This document shows positions 26,421 through 34,901 of a DNA stretch of 64,000 nt, piece by piece. This DNA comes from Candidatus Avelusimicrobium pullarium (GTDB lineage Bacteria > Elusimicrobiota > Elusimicrobia > Elusimicrobiales > Elusimicrobiaceae): positions 372,001-436,000 of the forward strand of contig CALUTQ010000002.1 of the NCBI GenBank assembly GCA_944323745.1, written 5' to 3'. The notes under the pieces are model-generated. The model was not told the DNA's origin. It ran no database searches and worked only from the letters and a program-made list of their open reading frames with translations. The position numbers were made by a program, and so were the translations under genes. Position 1 is the stretch's first letter. Each line of letters begins with the position of its first letter.

Positions 26421-27436
26421 TGACTTTTTTCCCGAAAACCAACATTGATTTCCTTAAATACAGGAAAGTATATTTCACCATCTCTGCCCTGATTTTTGTG
26501 GTCGGCATTTTCTTGTTTGCCACCAAAGGGCTGAATATGGGCGTAGATTTTACCGGCGGTACGATGGTGCAGGTAAAGTTTGAACAACCCGTGGAAATGT
26601 CCAAAATCCGCCAAGCCCTGACGCTGACGGGCAGCGAATCTGAACTGCAGTCCTACGGGGACAACACCTACGCCGTGCGCGAAAAAGGCGCCGAAGGCAA
26701 TATTGACGAAGTACAAGCCGGCGTGGAAAAAGCCTTGGATACGCTTAACGTACCGTATGTGGTGCAGCAAACCAACTTTGTAGGCCCCGCCGTGGGGCAG
26801 GATATGACCGAACGCGCCGCGTGGGCCATTATCCTTTCGTTGGTGTTCATCATCATTTACGTGGCGTTCCGCTTCAGCAACATTTTGTGGGGCACCTCGG
26901 GCGTGATTGCCCTGTTCCACGACTTGTTTGTTATGGCGGTGGCGTTTGCCATTACGCAGCGCGAAATTGACCTGGTGGTGGTGGCGGCCTTCCTGACGGT
27001 GGCCGGTTTCTCCATCAACGACACCATCGTCATTTTTGACCGTATCCGCGAAAATATGCGCCTGCATCCGCGTTCTTCGTTAGGGGAACTGATTAACCTC
27101 TCCATTAACGAAACGCTCTCCCGCACGGTCATTACCTCCATTACGGTAGTGGGTGCGTTATTCATTCTGTATTTCTTCGGCGGAGAAGCGCTTAACTCCT
27201 TCTCCTTTGCTATGCTGGTGGGTTGTATCTGCGGTTTCTACACCACCGTTGCGTTGACCACGCCTTTGGTGTATGTGTGGTCGCACGGCGGCGAAAGCAG
27301 AGAAGAAGCCAAACCGGCCCGCAAAATAGAACCGGCCGTAAAAAAGGCCGTTGCCAAAGAAGCCGCTCCGGCGGCGTCTTCCGACGCGGCACCGCATAAA
27401 AAATCCGTGCGCAAAAGCCGCAGAAACAGAAGATAA
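26417..27436 (+). CDS. secF: Protein translocase subunit SecF
   Basis: A 339-residue partner of SecD with GVDFTGGTMVQV, FSINDTIVIFDRIRENMR and the INETLSRTVITS helix. AAGGAG precedes the start, which overlaps the secD stop. A basic, Ala/Lys-rich C-terminal tail of about 45 residues (from EEAKPARKIEP) extends beyond the usual end and may sit at the membrane or the ribosome side. Confidence 0.96.
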   Translation: MMTFFPKTNIDFLKYRKVYFTISALIFVVGIFLFATKGLNMGVDFTGGTMVQVKFEQPVEMSKIRQALTLTGSESELQSYGDNTYAVREKGAEGNIDEVQAGVEKALDTLNVPYVVQQTNFVGPAVGQDMTERAAWAIILSLVFIIIYVAFRFSNILWGTSGVIALFHDLFVMAVAFAITQREIDLVVVAAFLTVAGFSINDTIVIFDRIRENMRLHPRSSLGELINLSINETLSRTVITSITVVGALFILYFFGGEALNSFSFAMLVGCICGFYTTVALTTPLVYVWSHGGESREEAKPARKIEPAVKKAVAKEAAPAASSDAAPHKKSVRKSRRNRR

Positions 27437-27446
27437 AACTTTGTTT

Positions 27447-27479
27447 AAACCGGACGCAGCAACAAGCTGCGTCCGGTTT
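27447..27479 (+). terminator. Stable hairpin after secF
   Basis: 14-bp perfect stem AAACCGGACGCAGC/GCTGCGTCCGGTTT with a 5-nt loop. No T run follows, so it may protect the 3' end or end transcription weakly. Confidence 0.6.
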
Positions 27480-27545
27480 ACAAAAAGCGCTTGTTTTGTG
27501 AACCTTCTTATCCAAGAGGGCTGATAAAAAAAGCGATTTGTAAAA

Positions 27546-28175
27546 ATGAGAAAAATTAAACGTTTTAAAATCAGCACGCGTCAAAAAGAAATTACCCGTA
27601 AAATCTTGCGTATGGGGCTCAATTTGCCCGCCGCCGGTTTAAACGGGGAAATTGAACTAACCCGCTTTGTGCTGGACCTTGCCAAACAGCTGGACCCGGG
27701 CACCGTGTATGAATTTACCGAAAACGCCCTTTGGGACTTTGGCGAACAAATTGTCTCTGCCGAAGGAATGTTTAGCGTCTGCGCCGTTACGCTGGGCCAA
27801 AAAGCGACCGACTATATAGTCCCTTTTGAATCAGCCAAACTGCTGGCGGCACAAACGATATTATTTGAGTTTTTGCGCACCGCCGTATTGTTCGTGGCCG
27901 ATTTGGTCAAAGAACAGGCGGAAAAAGAAGAATGCGAAGCTCTTGAACCGCAATTTGTGTATGTGCCTAAACTGGGGCTGGCGCCGGAACCGAAACTTTT
28001 TAAAGAAGCCCCGCGCCTAAATGCCCAAACGGCAGAAAAGATTTTGCCGCAAATGCTTGCCAGCATTCAGTCTGAAAAAATAGATCTTTCCGTGCAGGAA
28101 GGCGTGCTTTGCCCGCAGGCCAGCGCCGTATTTATTATTCCGTGGCAAAAGAAAAAACGTAAAGGAAAAAAATAA
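27546..28175 (+). CDS. Conserved-looking hypothetical protein
   Basis: A 209-residue soluble protein, basic at both ends. The middle (SVCAVTLGQKATDYI, then a long helix rich in Leu/Ala and EGVLCPQASAVFIIPW near the end) faintly resembles the activation domain of B12-dependent methionine synthase; I treat that only as a hint. Its stop overlaps the ATG of the acyltransferase gene (TAATG), so the two are cotranslated. Confidence 0.7.
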   Translation: MRKIKRFKISTRQKEITRKILRMGLNLPAAGLNGEIELTRFVLDLAKQLDPGTVYEFTENALWDFGEQIVSAEGMFSVCAVTLGQKATDYIVPFESAKLLAAQTILFEFLRTAVLFVADLVKEQAEKEECEALEPQFVYVPKLGLAPEPKLFKEAPRLNAQTAEKILPQMLASIQSEKIDLSVQEGVLCPQASAVFIIPWQKKKRKGKK

Positions 28176-28867
28176 TGCCCAAGCCAACATCTCTGGAAAA
28201 GAAAAAAGTTTCCTGGAAACACGTCTTCGGTTCCGCCGCCATTTATCTTTACACGATATTTTTGGGGTGGACCACCCGCATTTATTGGTTTAAAACAGAA
28301 GAAGCCCTTCAGCTGGAAAAAGAAGGCAAAAACTTTATTTTTGCAGTTTGGCATAATCAACAGCTCTTTTTGCTCTATCCGTACCGCGGCCAGAAAATTT
28401 GTTCGTTAATCAGCCTTAGCGACGACGGCGAATACATTGCCCGCGTGCTGCCCCGCTTTGGGATGAAAGCCGTGCGCGGCAGCACCACCCGCGGCGGAGC
28501 GCGCGCTTTGATTAAACTGATGAATATTGCCCAAGCCGGCTATCACCCGATGCTCACGCCCGACGGCCCGCGCGGGCCGATTTATCAGGTACAGCAAGGT
28601 ATTTTGTTTTTGGCCAAAAAAACGGGGCTGCCTATCATTCCCGTGGGCACGGCACTAAGCCACAAGTTTAAAGCCGGCTCTTGGGACAAAATGCGCGTGC
28701 CGCTTCCGTTTGGCAGCACGGCCTTAAGCTACGGTAAAGCCATTTACGTAACGGAAGAAAGCGATATGCAAGCCGTGGCCAAAGAGCTCAAAAACGAGCT
28801 GGACAAGGCCACCGACCATTCCGAACGCTTTATCAACCACAAACCTTTTGACAACACCAAAGGATAA
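28175..28867 (+). CDS. DUF374 lysophospholipid acyltransferase family protein
   Basis: A 230-residue protein of the DUF374 branch of LPLAT acyltransferases. It has an N-terminal hydrophobic stretch, FAVWHNQQLFLLYPY (HxxxxD-like site), VRGSTTRGGARAL, and LTPDGPRGPIYQVQQGILFLAKKTG, the signature of this group. It probably acylates a lipid A precursor or phospholipid at the inner membrane. Confidence 0.9.
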   Translation: MPKPTSLEKKKVSWKHVFGSAAIYLYTIFLGWTTRIYWFKTEEALQLEKEGKNFIFAVWHNQQLFLLYPYRGQKICSLISLSDDGEYIARVLPRFGMKAVRGSTTRGGARALIKLMNIAQAGYHPMLTPDGPRGPIYQVQQGILFLAKKTGLPIIPVGTALSHKFKAGSWDKMRVPLPFGSTALSYGKAIYVTEESDMQAVAKELKNELDKATDHSERFINHKPFDNTKG

Positions 28868-28890
28868 ATTTTCAGCTCTTTTTCTACGTA

Positions 28891-28920
28891 AAAAGCCCCG
28901 TGCAACGCGGGGCTTTTTCT
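28891..28920. terminator. Bidirectional terminator
   Basis: AAAAGCCCCG-TGCAA-CGCGGGGCTTTTT hairpin between the acyltransferase gene and pilin 4. Confidence 0.85.
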
Positions 28921-28952
28921 TTAGGATAAGCCAACGGCAAACAGACAAACTT

Positions 28953-29501
28953 TCAGTCCATCGGATAACGGCAACCATAAGTGCCACAATTGTCCGGTTC
29001 TCTTCCGGATACGGCTCGGCAAATTTTCTTGGCCAGTTCCCGTGTGGTTTCGTTGGCAGACTCCACATTGCAGTAGTGTTTGCCTATCCAATGGGCTTGG
29101 TGCCCTACATAGGGATACCACTGGTAATATAACCCCGGCAACTTACCCGGCATCTGAAAACGCACGTGGTCTAAAGGAATGCTGCCGCTTCCCGAACCCA
29201 CCACTATAATTTGCAAACTGGAAGTATTCGGTTTGCCAATATCCAGCTCATCCAGCGAAGTAGGCGCCGTTCCGTTTTGCATATAATAGCGCTCAAAGCT
29301 GCGCATAATGGGTTGAGCCGCTACTTGTAATTGGGCAAAACGCGCCTTATATACAGCCATTCTATACTGCGGCAAAGCTACCGCCGCCAAAATGCCGATA
29401 ATCAGCACCACCACCAAAAGTTCTATAAGTGTAAAACCGCCTGTTTTGCCTTTAGTGAGGTTTTTTACGTCGGAAGTGGTTTTTTGATAAATTTTGCTCA
29501 T
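28953..29501 (-). CDS. Type IV pilin-like protein 4
   Basis: A 182-residue protein: leader MSKIYQKTTSDVKNLTKGKTG then [19 protein letters not shown]. The first eight codons match pilin 1 almost exactly because both lie in the same palindrome. The C-terminal part holds CNVESANETTRELAKKIC and DNCGTYGC cysteine pairs. ATG 29501 is used rather than the in-frame TTG at 29507. It is a single-gene unit, convergent with the upstream operon. Confidence 0.85.
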   Translation of the reverse strand: MSKIYQKTTSDVKNLTKGKTGGFTLIELLVVVLIIGILAAVALPQYRMAVYKARFAQLQVAAQPIMRSFERYYMQNGTAPTSLDELDIGKPNTSSLQIIVVGSGSGSIPLDHVRFQMPGKLPGLYYQWYPYVGHQAHWIGKHYCNVESANETTRELAKKICRAVSGREPDNCGTYGCRYPMD

Positions 29502-29520
29502 ACGCAAAATTTATCAAAAA
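29481..29520. repeat. 17-bp-arm palindrome over the pilin 4 start codon
   Basis: TTTTTGATAAATTTTGC (29481-29497), centre TCATAC, exact reverse complement (29504-29520). Identical arms to 7743-7782. A decayed version covers the pilin 2 start around 23763-23793. Confidence 0.85.
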
Positions 29521-29680
29521 AAAAAAACGAGTCAAGGCTATAGGCATCGTCTGCCCGTTTGCAGCTTGTCGCTACACACAAAATACCGAAAAATACCCCG
29601 TCCGAAACGGAGGGGCTATAAACATTTGGCGGGAAGCGCCGCAGCGGCCAAAACAGGCGGCCCGAAAGGGCTAAGACCCC

Positions 29681-30301
29681 TTACTTTTTTAGTGTCAGCA
29701 AAACTAAATCCGCCTGAGCAGATCCGTCTGCATAATACACATATTGCGGCACGGCACCGACCGCTTGGGCGGTATATTCGGCAAAATTCATACGGACCGT
29801 ACCGAACTTTTTGCGATACGTTACCGAACGCGGATACAGCTGCCCCGGCAAATAAAGATATTGCACCTCAAAGGCGCCGCCATAAGTTACGGTGCGGCGG
29901 CCGTCTTTTTCGCGGCAAGACTTATAGGCCGACGGCGGAAAAAGCAGCAAAGTCAAAAAACTGGCGGCCTTTTCCCGCACGAGCGCGGCATCAGCCGGCT
30001 CTGCAATATATTCAAACGTCACGTTTTGCTCCGTCACGCGGGCCTGCAGCAATTTATAACCGCCCGCCGCGGCAAACAAAACGGCCTGATAGGTGTTTTC
30101 GTCCGTCTTTTTAATCTGCAGCAGGGTTTGCAGCTCGCTGCCTTTGGCGTGCAGGGCTACCCGAAAAGCGGCCAAATACTCCCCCCGTTCAAAAAAAGAG
30201 GGGCGCTGCAAATGCTGTGCATCGCAAAAATTTTTCAGTTCCAGTCCGGCACAGCCGCCCATAAAAAACAGCCATACCAATAACAAAAATACTCTTTTCA
30301 T
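29681..30301 (-). CDS. Hypothetical lipoprotein
   Basis: A 206-residue protein with lipobox FMGGC (Cys17). The mature part alternates beta-type segments (FRVALHAKGSELQTLLQIKKTDENTYQAVLFA) in a manner like LolB/DUF3261 lipoproteins, which bind lipids or lipoproteins; this is a structural guess. AGAGG precedes the ATG. It is divergent from the GT4 gene. Confidence 0.75.
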   Translation of the reverse strand: MKRVFLLLVWLFFMGGCAGLELKNFCDAQHLQRPSFFERGEYLAAFRVALHAKGSELQTLLQIKKTDENTYQAVLFAAAGGYKLLQARVTEQNVTFEYIAEPADAALVREKAASFLTLLLFPPSAYKSCREKDGRRTVTYGGAFEVQYLYLPGQLYPRSVTYRKKFGTVRMNFAEYTAQAVGAVPQYVYYADGSAQADLVLLTLKK

Positions 30302-30354
30302 ATGTTCTTTGCCTCTTCTGTGACGGGACGCTTGTAATATTATATTATAAATAT

Positions 30355-31383
30355 ATGGATACCTTATATCTTTACCTGCTTTCCGCTTTGTTAGCTTGTT
30401 TTGTTACGGCAGCCGTGCTGCCTTTGTTGCGCAAATGGCTGGGCAATCGTTTATTGGACGTACCCTGCGGGCTAAAAAAACACGCCGAGCCCGTTCCCTT
30501 GGTGGGCGGCTGTGCCATTTTGGCCGGTTTAGCCGCCAGCCTGCTTTTTATCCGTCTGACGACCGCATTCCCTTCCGGCACTTTACATAGCCTGCGCGGC
30601 ATTTTGTGGGGCGGGTTATTGATTTTTGCGCTGGGGTTGGCGGACGATTTTAAAAAACCCAAAGGGTTGAGCATCACCCTGCGCTTAATAGGCCAAGCCG
30701 CCGCCACGGGCTTGCTGCTTTATTACGGCGTACACATCAGTTTGTTTGACTGTGCGTGGCTTTCGTACCTGTTAACTTTTTTATGGGTCATCGGCATTAC
30801 CAATGCGTTTAACCTGCTGGATATTTCCGACGGGCTTTGCGTCAGCCAAGCGGCCGTATGCGCCTTAGGGCTGGCTGTTATTGCACTGCCGTCCGAATTT
30901 ATTTACGTCAATTTTGGCGCCGCGGCACTGCTGGGTGCCTGCGCCGGCTTTTGGCCTTACAATCACAGCCAGCGCGTGAAAACTTTTCTGGGCGACAGCG
31001 GCAGCACGCTGCTGGGTTTTATAATAGCGGCTCTTTCTATGGGCACGGGCTACAGTGAACATTCCAACTTGGGCTTTTTGGCCCCGCTGCTTATTTTGGC
31101 CGTTGCACTGTTTGATACGGGTTTTGTTGTCCTTATGCGCCTCTGCAAAGGCAAAAACCCCCTCTGTGCCAGCAATGACCACGCCGCTTTGCGCTTGATG
31201 AAAATAGGCTTTTCCAAAAACGAAACCCTGCTTTTATTTACGGGGGCCGGCGTATTTTTTAATATTTTGGCTTTTGCCGTTACCAGAATATCCGCCATTG
31301 CCGCGGCAACGGTGTATTTTGTGGCGTTTTTGATTTTGGGTATGTCGGCCCTGTTCCTTTCGCGTATACGGATGAAAGGATAA
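30355..31383 (+). CDS. GT4-family undecaprenyl-phosphate sugar-phosphate transferase (WecA/TagO-like)
   Basis: A 342-residue polytopic protein (about ten helices). The family sites are LADDFKKPKGLS (Asp pair), NAFNLLDISDGLC, FLGDSGSTLLGFIIA, and NDHAALRLMK in the last cytoplasmic loop. It should start an O-antigen, teichoic-like or enterobacterial-common-antigen type polymer on undecaprenyl phosphate. A TATTAT-like -10 lies 6 nt before the ATG. Confidence 0.9.
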   Translation: MDTLYLYLLSALLACFVTAAVLPLLRKWLGNRLLDVPCGLKKHAEPVPLVGGCAILAGLAASLLFIRLTTAFPSGTLHSLRGILWGGLLIFALGLADDFKKPKGLSITLRLIGQAAATGLLLYYGVHISLFDCAWLSYLLTFLWVIGITNAFNLLDISDGLCVSQAAVCALGLAVIALPSEFIYVNFGAAALLGACAGFWPYNHSQRVKTFLGDSGSTLLGFIIAALSMGTGYSEHSNLGFLAPLLILAVALFDTGFVVLMRLCKGKNPLCASNDHAALRLMKIGFSKNETLLLFTGAGVFFNILAFAVTRISAIAAATVYFVAFLILGMSALFLSRIRMKG

Positions 31384-31413
31384 AAAAGACTGCTTATTGC
31401 TATAATAAAAACT

Positions 31414-32547
31414 ATGAAAGTGCTTGTTTTCGGCGGGAGTTTTGACCCCGTACACAAAGGCCATATTGCCGTGCTAAAAAAGGCCCTGCAAATTATTAAG
31501 CCCGACGCGGCGCACGTCGTGCCGGCTTATCATTCTCCTTTTAAAGCCAAGTCCCCCACGCCGTTTAAACTGCGTATGCAAATGGCCAAGGCCGCGTTTG
31601 CGCCGTTGGGCAAAAATATTATTTTTGACGATTATGAACTGCGCCGCGGCGGCAAGACCTATTCCTATCAGCTGGTGCAATATTTGCGCCAGCGCTATAC
31701 AGAGCCGGAAATTTTTCTGCTCGTCGGCACCGACTGCCTTAACGATTTGCACGAATGGAAAAACCCCGAATATATTTTCCAATACGCCACCGTGGTGGCC
31801 GGAAAGAGAAAGGGCTTTAGCGAACACAAGGCCGATTTCAGACACTTGTTTTTGCCGGGGCAATTTCCCAAAATGTCTTCCACGCGGGTGCGGGCGCATA
31901 TTTTATCCTGCGGGGCCGTGCCGGAAGACAAAGTGGTGCCGGAAGTGGCCCAGATCATTCTTAAAAATGATTTATACGGGCTGGAAGTGCATCGCTGGCT
32001 GAAAGCCCATTTAAAACCAAACCGCTACTTACATTCCATAAAAGTGGCGGAACTGTGCGCTATTTTAAGCGATATTTACGAAGTACCCGTTGAAAAAGCC
32101 GTACAGGCCGGTATTATGCACGACGCGGGGAAAGGGTTCTCCGGTCCGGAGCTGATTGCTTTTTGCAAAGAGCATAAAATTAAAGTGCCTTATTTTGAAG
32201 ACATCTGCCACTTTGAGCCTGCTCTGCTGCATTCTTATGTATCCGCCTGGCTGGCCAAGCACGAGTTCGGTGTAAAAGAAAAGGACGTGCTGGCCGCCAT
32301 TGCCGAACATACGCTGGGCAGCCTGAAAATGACCACACTGAGCAAAATTTTATTTGTGGCGGACATTTCTTCCAAAGACCGCAAATATAAAGATGCGTTT
32401 GTCATTCGCACACTGGCCGCACAGGACTTGGAAAAAGCCCTGCTCTATGCCGCAAACCGTAAATTATGGTTCACCATTGACAGCCAAAAATGGCTCTGCC
32501 CCGTGGGGATAGAACTATGGAATCACCTGGTAAAATGCGCAAAATAA
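31414..32547 (+). CDS. NadD-YqeK fusion: nicotinate-nucleotide adenylyltransferase with HD phosphohydrolase
   Basis: Residues 1-190 are NadD (GGSFDPVHKGH nucleotidyltransferase motif, MSSTRVRAHI near 155), which makes deamido-NAD. Residues 195-377 are a YqeK-type HD domain (HSIKVAELC, GIMHDAGKG, IAEHTLG), a family known to split diadenosine tetraphosphate symmetrically. In many bacteria the two are adjacent genes; here they are one frame. An extended -10 (TGCTATAAT) ends 7 nt before the ATG. The next gene overlaps the 3' end. Confidence 0.92.
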   Translation: MKVLVFGGSFDPVHKGHIAVLKKALQIIKPDAAHVVPAYHSPFKAKSPTPFKLRMQMAKAAFAPLGKNIIFDDYELRRGGKTYSYQLVQYLRQRYTEPEIFLLVGTDCLNDLHEWKNPEYIFQYATVVAGKRKGFSEHKADFRHLFLPGQFPKMSSTRVRAHILSCGAVPEDKVVPEVAQIILKNDLYGLEVHRWLKAHLKPNRYLHSIKVAELCAILSDIYEVPVEKAVQAGIMHDAGKGFSGPELIAFCKEHKIKVPYFEDICHFEPALLHSYVSAWLAKHEFGVKEKDVLAAIAEHTLGSLKMTTLSKILFVADISSKDRKYKDAFVIRTLAAQDLEKALLYAANRKLWFTIDSQKWLCPVGIELWNHLVKCAK

Positions 32548-33434
32548 CAGAAAAATTTTTGCTTGTACTGTTGCTGGCTTTAACAGGCTGGGCGGCTTAT
32601 GTGCAGTTTCATTCCCAAGCGGCCCGCGTACTGGCCCAGCGGCAGGATGAAACCATATACACGGCTATTTTAACCCAGCCGGCGATGGCAGCTTCGTACA
32701 ATCCGGCGACGCGCAAAGTACGCCTGACTACCGTCAACCGCCGCAAACTGCCAAAAGACCCGCTGGAAAATGCCCAAAATTTATTTGACACTGCCGGCAT
32801 AGAAGTACAGCAGGTGCGTTATTTTATCCCCAAGACATTAAAAAAAGACGAATATTGGCGCCGCTTTAAATATACGCTGGAAAACTGGCGCTACAACCCG
32901 CTGCTGGCTTTTGAGGCATTTTGGCAATATGTTGCGGCCTTGCACGACAAACGCACCAACCTGCGGCCGGCGGAGTTTTTATTGTACGCAATGGATTTAA
33001 GCCGTTTGGAAATAACCGATTTTACCGTTCGTACCGCCGGCGAAAAAACCGCTAAAAAGAAACAATCTGCCGTGCCGGAGGACCACATCGCCGAACCGGT
33101 GGAAGACCGTGCCCCTCTGGCAGTAGAAGACCGCCCGCTTATTGTGGAAATTTTAAACGGAGCCGGCAGGAAAGGTGCCGCACTGGAACTAACCCAATAC
33201 CTGCGCGACCAAAGCCAGAAAGGGCTTTTGCAAGTGGATGTACTGCAATATGACAATTACCCCGGCCCGCACCAGCCCAAAACGCGCATTGTAGATTATA
33301 CCGGCCGATTGGCACAAATTAAACAGCTGACCACCGCCATCGGCGTCAACAGCGAAATAGAATCGGAAAAACAAGGCACCGCCATTTGCGATGTGCGCAT
33401 TATCATCGGGGAAGATTTTAAACAACCGTTATAA
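32517..33434 (+). CDS. LytR C-terminal-domain membrane protein
   Basis: A 305-residue protein with one N-terminal membrane helix (FLLVLLLALTGWAAYVQF) and a C-terminal LytR_C domain (IVEILNGAGRKGAALELTQYLR, about 210-300). The middle has no known fold. It overlaps nadD-yqeK by 31 nt; GGGGA precedes ATG 32517, while an alternative ATG 32535 is possible. In related genomes a LytR_C gene often follows nadD. It lacks the catalytic LCP domain. Confidence 0.8.
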   Translation: MESPGKMRKITEKFLLVLLLALTGWAAYVQFHSQAARVLAQRQDETIYTAILTQPAMAASYNPATRKVRLTTVNRRKLPKDPLENAQNLFDTAGIEVQQVRYFIPKTLKKDEYWRRFKYTLENWRYNPLLAFEAFWQYVAALHDKRTNLRPAEFLLYAMDLSRLEITDFTVRTAGEKTAKKKQSAVPEDHIAEPVEDRAPLAVEDRPLIVEILNGAGRKGAALELTQYLRDQSQKGLLQVDVLQYDNYPGPHQPKTRIVDYTGRLAQIKQLTTAIGVNSEIESEKQGTAICDVRIIIGEDFKQPL

Positions 33435-33462
33435 CTCCGTCCTGATAAACACTTTCCGGCAA

Positions 33463-33494
33463 GAAAAACCCCGCTCTTGATAGAGTGGGGTTTT
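33463..33494 (+). terminator. Terminator of the nadD operon
   Basis: ACCCCGCTCTTGATAGAGTG forms most of the hairpin, followed by GGGTTTTAT. Confidence 0.8.
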
Positions 33495-33611
33495 ATCAAA
33501 TAGAAAAGGCTTTACAAATAGCAACCTGCGTCGTTTGTGCCAGATAGGCTTATTGTAAATTTTAACTGTTTCCGCCAATGCCTAAACAGTAACCATCCGT
33601 TTTTACCCAAC

Positions 33612-33643
33612 AAAAAACCCGCCCTAAAAAAGGGCGGGTTTTT
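33612..33643 (-). terminator. Terminator of the histone-like gene
   Basis: AAACCCGCCC-TAAAAA-GGGCGGGTTTTT; T runs on both strands. The 33495-33611 stretch holds nothing else recognisable. Confidence 0.85.
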
Positions 33644-33654
33644 GGGGTACTAAA

Positions 33655-33909
33655 TTATTTTTTCTTTGCTACTTTTTTGGCCGGTTTTTTAACGGCGGCT
33701 TTTTTTACGGCCACTTTTTTGGCCGGTTTTTTGGCAGCGGCTTTTTTTACGGTCGCTTTTTTCACCGTTTTTTTGGCGCAGGCTTTTTTGCAGCAAGCCT
33801 TTTTGGCACAAGCTTTCTTCGCCGGTTTTTTAACGGCGGCTTTTTTTACGGCTACTTTTTTGGCCGGCTTTTTAGCGGCGGCTTTTTTCACGGTTTTTTT
33901 AACAGCCAT
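33655..33909 (-). CDS. Histone H1-like Lys/Ala-rich DNA-binding protein with a Cys cluster
   Basis: An 84-residue protein built almost only of K, A, P and V in AKKPAKKVAVKK repeats, like the C-terminal tail of histone H1 and bacterial H1-like proteins that coat DNA. Residues 33-48 contain five cysteines (ACAKKACCKKACAKK), so it may also bind metal or form disulfides. TAGGAGAG precedes ATG 33909. Two nearly identical repeat blocks flank the Cys cluster, a sign of internal duplication. Confidence 0.88.
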   Translation of the reverse strand: MAVKKTVKKAAAKKPAKKVAVKKAAVKKPAKKACAKKACCKKACAKKTVKKATVKKAAAKKPAKKVAVKKAAVKKPAKKVAKKK

Positions 33910-34154
33910 TTTGCTCTCCTAAGATAATTAGTTTTAACCTCATAAAAATAATACCACAAAAACTTTTAAAAATCAACTTTTTACCGTCTAAAAATAATTT
34001 TTTTCAAAAAATCAAGCCCCCCTCTTTGCCGTCTCAAAAAGCAAACAGACCTTATTTTACGACGGAGAAATGTTTTGTAAACGCAAAAAATATCTTTTGG
34101 TTTTTTTGCGCAAAAAATTTTTTATATTTTTAATTTTTCCGTATTTTTCAAAAT
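33910..34154. other. AT-rich gene-free stretch
   Basis: Holds the promoter side of the histone-like gene; long A and T runs, no open frame with a start signal. Confidence 0.4.
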
Positions 34155-34181
34155 AAAAAAACGCGCCGAAAGCGCGTTTTT
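34155..34181 (-). terminator. Terminator of the CYTH gene
   Basis: On the minus strand AACGCGCT-TTC-GGCGCGTT followed by a T run. Confidence 0.85.
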
Positions 34182-34198
34182 TAAAAAGTTAGGATAGC

Positions 34199-34819
34199 CT
34201 AAATTTGTTTTTTTAACAGTTCTTCTGCCGACGCCACCTTTGATTTTGTGCAGGCCAGCAGTGCGCTTTGAACACTTAACAACTGCACCAAAGAGGCAAA
34301 ATCTTTTTCCGAACCCGACTTAAGCTCCAGTTCTATTTCCCGCTTGGTCTGCCTGCGGCCGGCGGCATAAATGGTGTATCTGTCCAGGGCGGCTTCACAC
34401 ACGGCACGCCGATAAGTTACAAGATAAGTCTTGCGGTTATTTTTTATGACAAACCGCACCGTCAAATGCGCCAAAGGCAAACCTTGCCAGCAAGGCATAG
34501 CCTGCAGTTGTTTAAGAGCCGCCGGAAAATGAAGACAGCCCGCCAGCGGGCGCGTTTCTTCTTGGCGGCAGGCCAAGCCGTTTTGCAGCGCCGTTTTGGT
34601 TTTTAACGTGGCTTCAAAACGGCCGTTTTGACAACGAATGCGCAGTGCTATTTTTTGTTTGGAAAAAGTTTGCGTGGCATCATCCAGATACCGGTCCGTA
34701 ATCAAAAGCCGTTCTTCCTGCGGCAAGGCACCTGTTGCCTTTTGAAGCGCCTGTTCAAAACGTTTAAATGCACCGCGGGCGGTGGCATTCCACTTAAACT
34801 CTTTTTCTATTCCCTGCAT
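34199..34819 (-). CDS. CYTH-domain (triphosphate tunnel) protein
   Basis: A 206-residue protein starting MQGIEKEFKW, the ExExK motif that defines CYTH enzymes, followed by further charged strands (KQKIALRIRCQNGRFEATLKTK; REIELELKSG). Members hydrolyse triphosphates or make cAMP. ATG 34819 is chosen because ExExK must be near the start; a TGCTACACT extended -10 ends 6 nt before it. Substrate unknown. Confidence 0.88.
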   Translation of the reverse strand: MQGIEKEFKWNATARGAFKRFEQALQKATGALPQEERLLITDRYLDDATQTFSKQKIALRIRCQNGRFEATLKTKTALQNGLACRQEETRPLAGCLHFPAALKQLQAMPCWQGLPLAHLTVRFVIKNNRKTYLVTYRRAVCEAALDRYTIYAAGRRQTKREIELELKSGSEKDFASLVQLLSVQSALLACTKSKVASAEELLKKQI

Positions 34820-34901
34820 AATTAAAGTGTAGCAAAAGCCCCGCTTGGGGGCCAAGCGCCGTTTTCCTGCAAAAAGTATAATAAAAGAATAAGGAGAATT
34901 T

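Noticed and set aside
29494-30114. Plus-strand frame of 206 codons across pilin 4 promoter and the lipoprotein gene
   Set aside because: Antisense to a lipoprotein with a clear signal sequence, and it begins in the palindrome of the pilin gene.
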